From: Stratiolaelaps scimitus
Taxonomy: Eukaryota; Arthropoda; Arachnida; Mesostigmata; Laelapidae
Direction: 5' to 3'
Length of the DNA stretch: 64,000 nucleotides
Assembly (NCBI GenBank): GCA_019614645.1
Contig: JABWDB010000019.1
Coordinates: 356,501-420,500, forward strand
This document shows positions 32,973 through 45,265 of the stretch, in pieces. The position numbers and the translations under genes were made by a program. Under the pieces are notes generated by a model. The model saw nothing but the letters and a program-made list of their open reading frames with translations, ran no database searches and was not told the DNA's origin. Position 1 is the first letter of the stretch. Every line of letters begins with the position of its first letter.

Positions 32973-34244
32973 AGCACCGATTGGTGCTCTTACCGCTGGT
33001 TCATCGCTCATCTCGAGTGGCGTCATCGTCGTCAATGATACTATTGGTGCTGTGCTGGTACCGTGCAATACACAACTCCGCATCTGCACGCGGAGTTCGA
33101 CAGGCTCATTCGAATGAGATCTTCGACGATGCCCTGGCGAACCCGCCGAACGGGGTCGTACATGACGGGCTTGCGAGCAGCGGACAATACGTCACCCTGG
33201 CACAACGTCATCTACCCTTGCGTGTACGATGGATAGATTGATCGGTGAAGAATGACTTTTTGACGTAACGCTGACGATTAGCTCAGGTGTACGTGGACTG
33301 TACAACATGCTTGCCTGCACATGATACGGTATCTAGTTAGGCCATTCCGCATTCATGCCATATGGCAATGGGTCCATTCCGTTCCGCTGGAAATGTAAAG
33401 CTACGCTGGACAGTTTCTGGAATCACTATAACAGATACACTGATAGTTCAAATGATGGTTCAATTTCGCATTTCTATTCACATCAATGCAAAAATACCCT
33501 GCCCTGTCTACACTGACTGACAACAACACGAATAGGTTTTGCAGCAGATAGCAGAAAATACGCATTGAAAATACAGGGGAACATATAGCAATTTTTGTTA
33601 CACTACAGAAGACTGAACGTTGACAGAACAGCTACCAGTTTGGCCTATTATCAATACACCCCGTTGATACGTAAACCACTTGAATGTAAACGCATGTGAA
33701 GACTGATGCGAGAAATAGGTATAACCACAATGCTAGCGCCGACGTCGCTGTCACTAGCTATTCTCGTTGCGTTGCCGCCTGCCTGCCTGCCTGCCAAGCC
33801 AGTCTGGTAAGTGGCACACTTTTCGGTAGCACACGATCTATCAAGATCATGTGTTTCTCGTTAGTTTTTCGTGGGCAGATATCTATTCGTTCGTGGTGTT
33901 ACGGTGACTCCATCTATATTCGGGCGTCCTCGTCCACCGATCCATCGATCGTGAATCCATCGCAGTAAACGGCGGACAGGTGGCGCATGATCCATAGTGA
34001 TTGCCACTCACTGAAGCGTTCTCGGGGCTGCAAAAAAAACAGCGATCGAGGAGAGCTCCTTTCAGCTCTCGAGGAGAAAAACAATATCGACGAGAATGCA
34101 ACATTGGATAGCAAACGCAACGAATCAACGGACCGCTACGAGACTTCGATTCCTACATGCTTACGAATGAGCCATAGAAGTCATAGTCACTCATCGCATT
34201 GAGATCACTACGAGCGGGCGGTCGGCAATGAGGCACTAATATGC

Positions 34245-34283
34245 TATATATATAGATATATATATATATGTGTGTGTGTGTGT
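34245..34283. repeat. Compound (AT)n(GT)n microsatellite
   Basis: AT block followed by about six TG units. Confidence 0.95.
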
Positions 34284-34614
34284 CTATAACGGAGGTGGGC
34301 TGAGGCGATAGAGGGTGCACGTCTGCACGGGCTCGCGCGAGCAACGAGCAAAAACGATTTGAACTTCCGCAGAATGCTGCGAATCGATCGAGGCAGCACG
34401 TGCGTTCGGGTTATGCTGCCAAGCTGTCACGGAAATAAGGCGAAGATGGCCACTCTCTACGAGCAAACCAAAAACGAATTGAGTGACTTGGCCGCCCTAC
34501 ACTGGCGTCCGTCGTCGGCCGACGACGATGGTGATGTTTCGATGTTGAAACAGGCAAAGAACACTGATACGACGTCTTGTTCTCGTTGTGATGCACATAT
34601 CATATCGATTTGTT

Positions 34615-34616
<2 letters not shown>

Positions 34617-34650
<34 letters not shown>
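34617..34650. repeat. (AT)n microsatellite
   Basis: Perfect array of about 17 units. Confidence 0.95.
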
Positions 34651-34653
<3 letters not shown>

Positions 34654-35799
34654 ACCATAGCCGTGCTATGTACAAAGTGTGCTATCGTCTATCTATGGTG
34701 CTCGCAGTTAGATCTCGACAAATCGTCATTGTCGATACAATATCAGAAGACACGCTCGTGCTTGCTGCGCACACCAACGGGGTGGCCAGGAGCGGCAAAA
34801 TCAACAATATCACGAACAACTGCGGCACGAAGCAGCAGCTGGCATAATTTGAATTTCCCACCGAACGATAGAACGATATAAGTGAGCAATGGCGAGCAGC
34901 CCAGTTGGCTTTGCTCATAACCACAATGACGACTACGATTGGTAACTCCACTTCGCCGATATAGGGTGTGGTATCACCTATATGCACGCAGTGATCATTT
35001 ATATGAATTTTCTGTCACGATCCTCAGCCGACGGCCGACAGACGTATTTTCGGCGATAACAACTGCACGTGTAACTGACAGTGTGCGTGGACGCTATGGA
35101 CACCTAGCTGGCTATTGACGCCTAGCTGTGGTCCACACGATGATAATCTTGTGAAGACGCAATGGTGAAATGAGGGGCATAGACGCATGACTATACAGTC
35201 CTTACGGAAATCGACCTGACAGAGAAGGTGGCGGTGGCGACTGCAGCAGTTAATTGCAGTGTCGCTAACCTGTGGGGGACGCTACCGGCTATCGTGCGAC
35301 GACGTTAGTACAACGGAACAGGTTTCGTGCGCTCGGTAGAAAAAAAACCGCAGATACGTACTCAAGCACAACGCCAGCACCATGCGCACAATATCTGGGA
35401 AATGTGTCATATCACGAACATCGAGGCGGCGGTGGCGGCGGCGATCTGATCATCGGGAGTGTGGATTACAGTTCGTATAACTACGGCTGTTATGAATACC
35501 GCAAGCAACGACGATTGATGATTACACCCATTCGCGCTGTTTCACTCCACCTTCTTCTTGGAGCGCAAATTAAACTCATGAGTTGACGATTCATGGTAAT
35601 GCATGCCGCGTCTATCTTGTCACATCATGCTAAGGTATATCAAGTGTTAGCCAATAGAAGCAAAACCGGGCGCAGGGCGCATTACCTCAACCACCTTCAT
35701 GAACCTAAAGATTCGCTTGGTTCGATGTTCTGTTTGCGCCCCTACGCGAGATCATGCGTTTCTTTATTGTGTGTCAGCAGAATCGAAAACTAAGAATGG

Positions 35800-36136
35800 T
35801 CGTTGAGAGCTGGGTATGTCCGCCTCATCGAGTCCGGCGACGTAGCGCATTCGTGCACGTTTGCCATGCAACCGGGCGTGCAATACGTCGGTGAACACAG
35901 TCACACAGGCTCGATACCCACCGTTGCACATTTACATTTAGGGATCTGCCTTACGAAGCAATGCAAGAGCAACACCGTGGATGTGAAATGTTCGATGCTG
36001 AGAGTCCACCCAAAAGCATTTAGGTCAGGTACACTGCCCGAATCCTCGTCGGTAGGCGCAAAATCGAGGTTAGAAGCTGAGCCTCTACAGGGGCGCCCTG
36101 GTAACGACGAACGAATCTTGAAAAAAAAAAAAAAAA
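35800..36136 (+). mobile_element. SINE family 2, copy with A16 tail
   Basis: The B-box-like GGCTCGATACCC lies at about 35908-35919. It is followed by ACCGTTGCACATTTACATTT, which matches the minus-strand copy at 37.5 kb (ACCGTTGCACATTTGCATTT). Upstream, ATTCGTGCACG and the GCAA motifs also match. Downstream, TTACGAAGCAATGC, CCGTGGATGT and GAGAGTC have counterparts in the other copy. The element ends in 16 A residues at 36121-36136. The 5' boundary is approximate and the A box is weak. A poly(A) tail, unlike the TTTACC tail of family 1, implies a different retrotransposition partner. Confidence 0.6.
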
Positions 36137-37440
36137 CAGGGACAAATTTCAACGCGGACTATCATCACTAGAACTTCGATCGTATCCGGTGGTCGCCGTC
36201 ACATGATCAGACCGTCTCCCCATTTGACAGCCAGGCCGTAGCGAGCGCCACTCGTGGTTGCGGCTGTTTGTACAGTAATATGATAAATCACCAATAGATC
36301 AGCCGAGACAATCGCCACAAGCAGGAGACATGTGATATCATGCGCCGTTCAGGGACCGCGACCGAGTAGAATAATTAGGAATAAGTGGAAATACGATAAT
36401 TGTATTTTTCACTGGATAATAGACGAACCATAGTTGCAACAGGTTAGCTTAATGGACAACTCGTAGAAAGCCGCGTCTCGTAGAAATCGGTGAGAAACAA
36501 CTCGCTAATGTTACAATCTATCAATGCTATATGTTCATATCATGATTCGCGATGAGCAGCGTCAAAGGATCATAGCGACGGCATCAGCAGCAGCAGAAGC
36601 CTACGATCAGCTATAATATAATAGAATCTATGAACCGTCAACGCGGAGCGAGTATTTCCGCTGGGGCGGCATTTAGGCAGGTAACACTCAATCAACCCAG
36701 CCAGTCACTGCTTCTATGTACACGTATATATATATATATATATATATATATTCTATACATATATATATATATACTATCCCGAGGCAGGCGTCGGTGATGT
36801 GACGTGCGTTAATGGAAACGTAATGGAAATGCAGTGAATAGGTTGAATTTAGACGGGAGGCTTACGCTCGTTTTCTCTAGGATAGATAAACCGAAAAGCG
36901 ATTTACACGAAATGTCACCGACCGGGGCGTATCTGTACAACAATAATGATATTAATACGGCCGGTGAGTTAGGGCGTACAGATTAGTAGCCAGTTATATA
37001 TGAAATATCTCTGCCGTTCTCGGCCAGCGCAATACGGGCGATTATCCTCTGCAGGGGGAACACTGTGAGTGCCATCGACAAATCTGCAAACGGGCTTACG
37101 TTCGAAAGCGACGTCGATGACATTTTCGAAGCCAAAGCTGGATTTAGATAGAAATAAACCCTGCCCCTTTATTTCGAATGGATCATCTGTATGTCGATAA
37201 GAATCATAATGATAGGAGTACGAGTAGTTATAATAATAATAATTATCATTATTATTAGTATTATTACATTATTACAGCTATGACTCGTACCTACCCGACG
37301 TAACTGACTAAAATGTAGTAGTAACTGACCAAAGTATAATGAAAATGCTGATCGATATCAGGTGAGTATCTGACACTTGAAGTCAAATCTTGATAGAATT
37401 TTGCAGTCTAACTCAGATTTTGCAACATCCTATAAAATGA
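36137..37440. other. Gene-free stretch
   Basis: Unique sequence with the AT arrays below and an ATT/AAT tract at about 37230-37275. No gene is supported. Confidence 0.5.
36725..36773. repeat. Two adjacent (AT)n arrays
   Basis: Arrays at 36725-36751 and 36755-36773, split by TTCTATACAT. Confidence 0.95.
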
Positions 37441-37444
37441 ATAG

Positions 37445-37650
37445 CCGGATGTCGCAGTCGCTCGAGTCCCGCTGACTCGCAGCCAACACTTAATACGTCC
37501 ACGGAACAACTGCTTTCGGCATTGCATCATAAGATGGAGTGCCCCTTAAATGCAAATGTGCAACGGTGGCGATTGAACCCGTCCACCTACGATTGTCCCA
37601 TCCAATTGCAAGGCGCACACGAATGGACCCCACCAGGCCACCGGGCACGA
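37445..37650 (-). mobile_element. SINE family 2, minus-strand copy
   Basis: On the minus strand: the A-box-like GTGGCCTGGTGGGG (37627-37640), ATTCGTGTGCGCCTTGCAAT, the B box GGGTTCAATC, then ACCGTTGCACATTTGCATTT, GCAATGC, CCGTGGACGT and GCGAGTC. It aligns with the 35.8 kb copy over roughly 180 bp. The 3' part fades near 37445, with no tail. Its 5' end meets a family 1 fragment head-to-head. Confidence 0.62.
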
Positions 37651-37740
37651 GACCCCCGACCTGGTGACTTATAAGTGAACTTAATAGTCGCGGGAAATTG
37701 CGCTTCCTTTAATAAAGAAATAAATAAAACCAATAAACCA
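37645..37740 (+). mobile_element. SINE family 1, diverged 3' half
   Basis: It starts around a relic B box (CACGAGACCCCCG). It then has GTGACTTATAAGTGAACTTAA, GCTTCCTTTAATAAA and an expanded AAATAAATAAAACCAATAAACC end. It matches the order of motifs in the 28.4 and 30.2 kb copies but is more diverged. Confidence 0.6.
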
Positions 37741-38059
37741 AGTACTAATACACTCGAATACATAATGGACTGATTTGAACTGCACAATATACAGTCTAAG
37801 CTCATCATACATTGCATCGTTAGCCTAATGGCTCATTATTACGTTTCATATGAGCAGCTGACTCGCTGGCCCGCTCGGTAGGGAAACGCTCAACAAAGCA
37901 ATGTATTTCTAGAGAGCAAGCACAGGCAACCGCACAGACGAGAACAAACGAACACATATTCAATTGGTGTTCGGGATTCGATTGCCGCGCGTATGCCGTA
38001 TTTCTACTCTTGATCGCCCAAACATTTTCACCACGCTGCTACATTATCGCATCACGAGT

Positions 38060-38215
38060 GCTGGGATATGGGGGCAAATCACCGCGGCATGCCTAGATTG
38101 CTGACTGAGCGTCCGAGGTTTCAGTCCATGACATACACGTCTCGCTTACGTTGGCCACGTCCCGGCCCACGAGTCGTCATTATTACCTGCAATGAATAAA
38201 TATTAACCGTACGTT
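38060..38215 (+). mobile_element. Possible diverged tRNA-like SINE
   Basis: A-box-like GGCATGCCTAGATTGC (about 38090) and B-box-like AGGTTTCAGTCC (about 38118) are followed by a body and an AATGAATAAATATTAACC end. That end loosely recalls the family 1 terminus. Similarity is motif-level only. Confidence 0.3.
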
Positions 38216-38698
38216 AGTTTATTAGTTAGCTTTTGCTGTTGCCCCTTTTTTTTTTTTGGTTACTGCCTCGTACAACGATTTGTCACAAGGTGAGATACAT
38301 TTTGTGAGAAATATCGCCAACTCGCACGTAACGCATAAACGTGGCTACGTGGATGTCCGCAACGTCTATTCAAGCCGCGTACGATATCGGTCTCGATGCG
38401 ACACTTGGTGCACGGCGAGAACGACGAGACGGCAGAATATGCACGATCAGAAGCTATGATCGTTAGTTGACTGCTCGACACTCGGACTGAATAGTGATAG
38501 GAAGTTCTCATCATTTCAACGTCAGTCGACCGGGCGAAACAGCCCCTCTGGGCCAGGCCCCAGCCAATAGAGTTGTCGTGTCGATACTATTGTTCTGCAG
38601 CGCTGCCTTTGTTGAATCTAGCCGTTGAACTCTGTCATTGACCGAATATGATGATGGTGATGATCGCCGCCGTTGGCTGGTGGTATCGCGTGTTTTTT

Positions 38699-38717
38699 CT
38701 GCTGCTGCTGCTGCTGC
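38699..38717. repeat. (CTG)n triplet tract
   Basis: About six CTG units. Confidence 0.9.
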
Positions 38718-39008
38718 TTCTGATGTCGCACCGTATATCTAATAGAATATGGTATCATAAACGAGCACGTTAGCTATGAGTAATAACCATCTATCGTCGA
38801 AATTCGCAGCGTCTATGACCAGCTCGACACGTACACCCGCGTGTGCCATTCATGCGTCGTCGTCAGGATAAGTGCTGCTTCATCCCGACAACAGCCAACA
38901 CTGGGGTAGTCAATAACATAATCCAGCCGCATCAGCAGCCGCAGCAGCAGCAGGATCTGTGACGCTCTTCATGGTTAAGGTGCGCCCTAGCTACGCACGC
39001 TGGGCAAA

Positions 39009-39030
39009 AACAACAACAACAACAACAGCA
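39009..39030. repeat. (CAA)n triplet tract
   Basis: About seven units ending in CAGCAAA. Confidence 0.9.
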
Positions 39031-39705
39031 AACGGACAAAGATGCAGACACGCCGCTGGTAAAAAGAATAGCTCGAATAGACGAGGAAGCTTTAACCAGC
39101 AGCAAGTGCACTGTACCTATGCAGCGGACGGCTGGTAATAGTGCTAGTATTGGTTAGTTGTTGTAGTTATTACTGGCATTGCAGTCATCGTTGTTGTTAT
39201 TGCGTTGCTGTTGTTGCAGTCAAACGACTATGTCGCCAACTGCATGGCAATCAGACTCAACAGCCATCTCGCAAGTGGCCCGCATGCAGGCTTTACTTGT
39301 CTCTCCCCCGATGGCGACTACCCACCAATCCTCACGGTACCGGTTTTCTAGCATTTGATCGACCTTCATTGTCTGACTGATTGGTATTGTATATCATGGA
39401 TAGATGGTATATACGAATATGCTTATGCAAAATCCAATCCAGCCCAACGCAACGTGCGTGTCAGCAACACCACCGTAAGCGACCATCGCGTACCGTGCGT
39501 CGCTATCATGAGCTAACAACCGGCGTATGGATGCACACATGAACATTGCCACTTGATATTGTATTGAATTGTGTTGCATATACATACTCGCGACGCTACG
39601 ATACTTGGTCAGGGACTTGGACCTGGCGGGGTTTGGCGGCGTGCTGTGGAAGTGGCCGGGCTGCTGTCTTTTATTTCGTATTTCTTTCGTTGTCATCCAT
39701 GATTC

Positions 39706-39805
39706 GCTGCTGCTGCTGCTATTTCTGCTGTTTGATTATCATCATCCTCATTGTTGTTGTTGTTGTTGCTGGCATTGTTATTATTATTATTATTATTATT
39801 CTTCT
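39706..39805. repeat. Compound CTG/ATC/TTG/TTA triplet block
   Basis: A 100-bp mosaic: CTG, then TTATCATCATC, then TTG, then TTA. Successive triplet motifs differ by single substitutions. Confidence 0.9.
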
Positions 39806-40177
39806 TAAGAGAAGCCCTGTGGGACTATTTAGCAGAACGGACGGCAGTGGTAACATCGGACAGAAGAAGACCCTTGAGAACAACAAGCAGAAGTGGACCC
39901 AGCGCGAGACGTGACGAACATTGATCATGTGAACGACCACGATGACACCGGCGATGCTGGTGGCGACCGCTGACCGATAGCACGGCCGACGAAGATGAGA
40001 TGATGTAATTTCAAACAGACGCATTACAGCGTTCGTCGTTGAACGCGCGCGTGCTGGCCTTTTTTTTTTGGCTGCAGAAAAAATCCTCCCGCTTTTATTG
40101 AATTGCATTCGATATCAAAGGAAGAAGATTCGGCCGAAATCCGCCGAACAGAGAGAAATACGCCATGGGTATCCCTC

Positions 40178-40205
40178 CCTCTCTCTCTCTCTCTCTCTCT
40201 GTCTC
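40178..40205. repeat. (CT)n microsatellite
   Basis: About 12 units, with degenerate CT flanks. Confidence 0.9.
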
Positions 40206-40245
40206 TATCTTTGTCTGTGGTGATTGCATGTGACGATGGACTTGC

Positions 40246-40282
40246 GTCGGCGGCGGCGGCGGCGGAGTCGGCGGTGGCGGCG
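40246..40282. repeat. (CGG)n triplet tract
   Basis: GGC/GGA/GGT units. Confidence 0.85.
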
Positions 40283-40687
40283 ACTGTCGCTTTTAGCCCA
40301 AGGCTGCTGATTTTTTGATCATTTTATTGTCCGATGATTTAGCTAACTAACAGCAGCGGCTGCTGTTCGTCGTGGCGGTGATGGTACTGACGGATTAGGA
40401 AGGGCGCCTATTATTTTTCATCTTGGCGATGTTCTCGCATCTCTTTGTTCCTAAGACGCTGCGAAAGTTAGCTCGAAGGCAAGTAAACGGTAGACCATAC
40501 CTGAACTGTGCGCATCTACCACTCGTACTAGGCATTTCGTAGCGTGCTGGTGGCGAGATCTGAATCGACGATATCCTTGCGGACAGACCGGTCTAATTGA
40601 TATTGACCAGTTTAATTGTTATTATAAAATCCCCATGTGATGGCATGTGGAACTCACTGCGTTCGCGGAGCCGCGTACGCCGATGAC

Positions 40688-40705
40688 AGAGAGAGAGAGA
40701 GAGAC
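40688..40705. repeat. (GA)n microsatellite
   Basis: Perfect GA array. Confidence 0.9.
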
Positions 40706-40966
40706 ATCCACCGAATCATGATATAACCCGTATTATCTATCACAGCTGTATACACACGCACACAGCCAAAACTTTTACCAGCCGGCCGATAGCCATCACT
40801 ATTCATTAGTCGAGTCAATTAACCTTGATACTTTGCGTTCATTTATTGATCGCTCACTGACGCATCGTGTTTCAAACGCGAGCTTTCAAATACCTGATCA
40901 ACAGGTGCGTTAATTAAGCCATTCGATCGATATTATCGCTCCCTGACTCCCTTGATGCTGCCGCAG

Positions 40967-41204
40967 GGTGGTTTCTTGTTACGGAGCCGCGCACGACATA
41001 GTTGTCATTCTCATCACCGCAGTGACGGCTTGTGCGTTTCTTCTTGAACACGCACTTACCCCTCAAGCCGAATTGCGATTAGGCGAATATCAAGCGCAGC
41101 GTTGCCACTCGCTCCGCGGCTCGATTCTCTCACCAAGCAGCGTTAACCGTTCGTTACCCGCAGCCCGCGGAAGCAGCAGTGGACGGACGCCCATGCCCCG
41201 CTAA
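40967..41204 (+). CDS. Candidate terminal exon with one membrane segment, unrecognised
   Basis: A good acceptor (CTTGATGCTGCCGCAG) ends at 40966. The frame beginning one base later encodes SCYGAAHD, a 17-residue hydrophobic segment (IVVILITAVTACAFLLE), then a polar, Arg/Ser-rich tail of about 45 residues (QAELRLGEYQAQRCHS and on) before TAA. Unlike most candidates here, neither the hydrophobic part nor the tail derives from a simple repeat. A single-pass membrane protein C-terminus is the inference. No family is recognised. Confidence 0.22.
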
Positions 41205-41380
41205 TGTTCTCGTAGTACCAACGATACATACGGCTCAACATATCAACGAACGGGCTGGCTCGCTCGAGGCTCTGGCTGCCTCGGCGACAGCGTACTTTGT
41301 CACTGTGTTAACGATCAAAAATGACAGGAAATCAAGAAGCACGCGTTCAAATACGCACACACGCGCATCGACATGTGTTG

Positions 41381-41404
41381 TATATATATATATATATATA
41401 TATA
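41381..41404. repeat. (AT)n microsatellite
   Basis: Perfect array of about 12 units. Confidence 0.95.
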
Positions 41405-41879
41405 CACGTTTCCCCCGGGCAGGGCGTCAGGATGAGCGACATATTTTTGCCCCACCGCAATCGTTGGCTGACGCCGTTGGCAACGGCCGACGGAGTCGTG
41501 AAGTCGACGCGGGCGTACAGCTGCAGTCATTGGCGCAGCCTAACGGTTTTACGTGTTTACGACAAAAACAAACATCAGCCAAAAGGAAATGCCAACAGGA
41601 GACGTTTGACGACATTCAGCGGGCCGTCGTCAGACGAGCCGAGCGGCGGCGGCCGCCGCCAGCCGTTGGCCGGGGAGGAGCGTGTTCGGAGCGACGTGAA
41701 ATTTTGAAGAAGAACAACTGCGTTGATAGCCACACACCGCCTCGCCAATCGCAAGTTGCAACATGCAACCGTTGCCCAGTCTAGATATGTGCACACAACA
41801 ATAACAAATCACAACATGAGAGACAGAGGCGACGGACATTGCTAACGACATCTATCCATCCATCTGCGATGGCTCCCTC

Positions 41880-42268
41880 ATTGCGGGGGTTCTGTTGCCA
41901 TCGGCAGCAGATCCAGAGCGCGAGAGATGGTGGCATGCCACCGGTGTGACTCGGTGTCGGATGTGAGCTGTCGGTTGGTGCGACCGGGCACGCCGACATG
42001 GACTCCCCTCCGGATGGAGCTAATGCCAACATTGACACCCATGTCCTGTCCCGGGGGCTTTTCGGGCCAAGGTGGCGGGGGCTCGATCGATGTCAACAGC
42101 ACAAATCGCTCTGAGCGGCTAAGCGGCAAAATCACGTGGGTGTACTTTGATTTGCCCATCGATCTGTTACTGAACGCGTGCGTGTTGGCTCGAGACGAGG
42201 CGAGACGAGGCGGTGATGATGGAGATGACGATTTCTTTCGCTTTGGGACATTTTTCCCCATGGGTTAG
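41880..42268. other. Segment open on both strands (113 and 127 codons), no recognised product
   Basis: Plus-strand (41927-42268) and minus-strand (41878-42261) frames are both uninterrupted and largely free of simple repeats. The plus frame ends with an Asp-rich stretch (RGGDDGDDDFFRFG). Because both strands are open, at most one can be coding. It may simply be a GC-rich segment poor in stop triplets. Confidence 0.2.
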
Positions 42269-43950
42269 ATACATTCGAGCAAAGGTGGGAAGCGTTGGGT
42301 GGATGAATTGACTGGACGAATCTGCTTGGGACGACGGAAGTGATGCCATGGTGAGTACCCTCGCGAGTGCTGTTGGCCCGTGAGTTTGGTATGGGGTGTA
42401 CGGTTTTTGTCAGAGTGCGCTCATACGCGTATGATACGATTGAGGAGATGCGGATGTCGTCAAAACGCTGGTGAAGTCGTCGCATTTGGGCTGGTGCATG
42501 TATAAACGGTCGAGTATTTGGAGCAAATTGGAGATTTCAATAGTAAGTGTCTGGCTGAACGTTCTGAGCGCCCGTGCAATCAATACTAACAGGCAGAAGC
42601 CGTTCTAGCATCGTTGTAAACGACGTTCATGATGAGCTCGCCACTAGAACACGATCTCGCTCTCTCTCTCTCTCGATATTTTCCCAGTAACGAGTTCATC
42701 CTTGTCACAATATAAGAAAGACGCAGATTCGAACTCCGTGACGTGCCACAACCTTTCAAAATAAAAGGTGCTATTGAAACTATATATGCGACGGATATTC
42801 AGCTTCGAAAGGTACATGTACGCATTCCTTTCTACCTGGCAAACACGTATCCATTAATCATTTCAGCACCTCACCTGTCATTCAAACAGGTACTGATTTC
42901 ACCACCTGCCTCCCAGCCGAGATCACAACATTGCTTGGGTAAACACAGAAAACCGTCCCCGTTGTGCGTGATCTGCTCCCTGAAAGTAACACCCCCACAA
43001 ACGTAAGCTAAGCTAGCTAACCAGTATATTAAGCATACAAATTGTTTCTCCTGCTTCTCGCGCCAGTAAAAATATTCTGCCCGCCCCGCTCCTATGCGCC
43101 TATATTTAACGAACGGAGACACACGCGAGACATGACTAGCGGGGGGAAGCCCCAGCAGCGCGCCGCGTGCAAACCTGCCCGTGCGGAGGCTATCGCAGCG
43201 GCCGATACTGGGCAGTAGCAACGCTGCGTGCAGCAGCCCTGACTGCAACAAAAAACGACGAAGTGCTTTTCATAAAAAGCGCGGCAGCAGCGGTGGCGGC
43301 AGCTGCCACCGTTGTAGGGACCCCAGGGGGAACGTCTAGTAGAAGTCAAAAGTCGAGACAAGAAAAACAACATTTCTATTACTAACATTGCCACGACCAC
43401 CTCTGTTGCTTATGCAGCTACAGAATGCTGCGTATACGCCTTTCTGTTTTAGCTACCTCTATGTATCTGTCTATCTTCAGTATAAACAAATGAATCGCAG
43501 CATGAGGAGCACACGGCGATGCTGACTGCAACGGCCCATTATTGGCAAATCACACTCAGTAAAGCTCGCGCGCAACCGCTTACAGGGTGAGTCGATAATG
43601 TACTGCCCAGTTGCTGCCCGCCACCGTCGCGCACTGCTGGTGCCGCCACCAGCCGTTGGAGCGCCGCAGCCTGGGCTGCTGCAGCAGCACCAGCACCAGA
43701 CGTCAACGTAGCCTGTGAAGAAAATGAACGGACTGCGAAACAAGAGCCGCTCGCTCTATCGTTCGAATTCTCAGTCGCCTGCTACCGGTTGCCCACTGCC
43801 AAAGTGAATGCCGCCCACCCACCCATTGGACTGACGGACTGCTCCTGGCTGATTGACTGAGTGAGTAGTGTCTGTGCAGAAAACTAACTGTACATTTAGC
43901 CTCCAGTTGTTAGAAGTTTCCGCCGCCGCCCCCGCTGCTGTTTTCCCTAG
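42269..43950. other. Gene-free stretch
   Basis: CT array at 42659-42674; otherwise unique. No gene is supported. Confidence 0.5.
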
Positions 43951-44204
43951 AAAGCGTAGCTGCCGTGGACACTAGCGCTACGACACCTGTTCGCGTATTG
44001 CCAGCGACGGGGTGCTCGCAATCGGTCACAACTACTACTGCTGCTGTTGTTGTTGCTCTAGCAGCAGCAGCGGCGGCAGCCGGGGATCCATTTTGCTCGA
44101 TTTTGAACAGATGGACAGATTCGTTTTTCTCTCGAACAGCAGCAGCCGTTGCCCGCGTCTCGTTGCCCCACTCGTCGACTGGACACCAGACGAAAGAGTT
44201 AAAA
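43951..44204 (+). CDS. Candidate internal exon bounded by good splice sites
   Basis: The acceptor CTGCTGTTTTCCCTAG ends at 43950 and a donor AAAA|GTAAAT follows 44204. One frame is open throughout. It is Thr/Ala-rich at first (TTTTAAVVVALAAAAAAAG, partly a CTG/CAG artefact), then non-repetitive (DPFCSILNRWTDSFFSRTAA) and polar at the end. A second frame in the same segment has an in-frame TAG near 43972. Splice geometry is the main support. No family is recognised. Confidence 0.2.
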
Positions 44205-45233
44205 GTAAATTTCTGGGTTTTGTTTTCTTGCCATTTTTGTCTCCTGGCTCTTTTTATCGTCGAACACTCGCGCCTGCTAGATTCAACTTCATGCCACTAT
44301 TCAAGTCTGCCACCGTTGTTCTTGTTGTTGTTGTTCATTGATTTTGTTGTTGTAGTTGTTGTTGCTGTTACCCGGTCCTTCGGTGGTATTTTTCTCGTTA
44401 GTTGACTACGTGGACTATCAGCTGCTTGCTACCCGTGTTCCGCTCCACTCTGGATCACTCCCCCATTTGCCGATGCGTGTGTCAATCAACACAGATGTGT
44501 GTGCTTGCGAGGACGAAAGCGCCGGTTGCCTTGCTTGAGTCCACCTACCCAGGGCGGCGGGGGGCGGGGGGGTCTAAATTCAGTTTTCACTGCAGTTTTT
44601 TACAGCGACACGAAGAATAGAAAGCCTACACGATGTTGCCAGCTGCGGGAACGCTTTTAGTGGCTACCGGCATTTGTATCGTGTCGCTTGTTGCCTGGCC
44701 GACGTTGCCTCAGTTATTTCTCTTTGTGCCGCGAGTCTCCATTGCTTTTTCGTGCAATTATTAATGGTCATATTGTCGTAGCCACCACCATCGTCGTCGT
44801 CGTCGTCGTTCTTGTCGCCGAACGCTCGAACAATAGAGACTGTAAAATGGCATTGCACGCTTTTTTACGCGCGGTATACAGCAGCGTTGCGCTGGCATAC
44901 ACGACCGCCTGTCAAGTGATGACCGCTGCTAAACATTACGCCTGCTAATCATATTCATAACTTGCACTGAGTGGCATTGTACCAGAAATATAATACTGCT
45001 GCATGGGTCATTTGAGGGATTTACGATCGAGTTATAATGAGTTAGCAAGGAACGGTCTCTGCGTATGTACGCAGGTGATGTTGAAGTGCCGATTTTTAAT
45101 AGACAATATACCTTTCGTTATTTTTACACGACGGGCATTCCACCCTTCAAGCTTGTATTGTCATGGGGGATATAATAACACAATTATAGATTGAAGCCCC
45201 TAATTAAAAATGCTCTGCTTTATTAAATTAAAA

Positions 45234-45265
45234 ATCTCTCTCTCTCTCTCTCTCCCTCTCTCTCT
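45234..45265. repeat. (CT)n microsatellite
   Basis: About 15 units with one CCC interruption. Confidence 0.95.

Larger units (their letters stand above)
30343..35796. other. Gene-free stretch
   Basis: Unique sequence plus AT, AAC, TTG and homopolymer tracts. The 31.74-32.05 kb segment is open on both strands for about 100 codons, with no domain. A TATAAATA motif at 32466-32473 has no convincing partner elements. No gene is supported. Confidence 0.5.
38216..40966. other. Gene-free stretch
   Basis: Triplet and CT arrays (listed) and unique sequence. No gene is supported. Confidence 0.5.

Noticed and set aside
35803..36171. 122-codon frame
   Set aside because: It lies across the SINE family 2 copy and its A16 tail, so the open frame is incidental.
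42727..42740. Reverse B-box-like GATTCGAACTCC
   Set aside because: No matching A box on the minus strand and no similarity to either SINE family.
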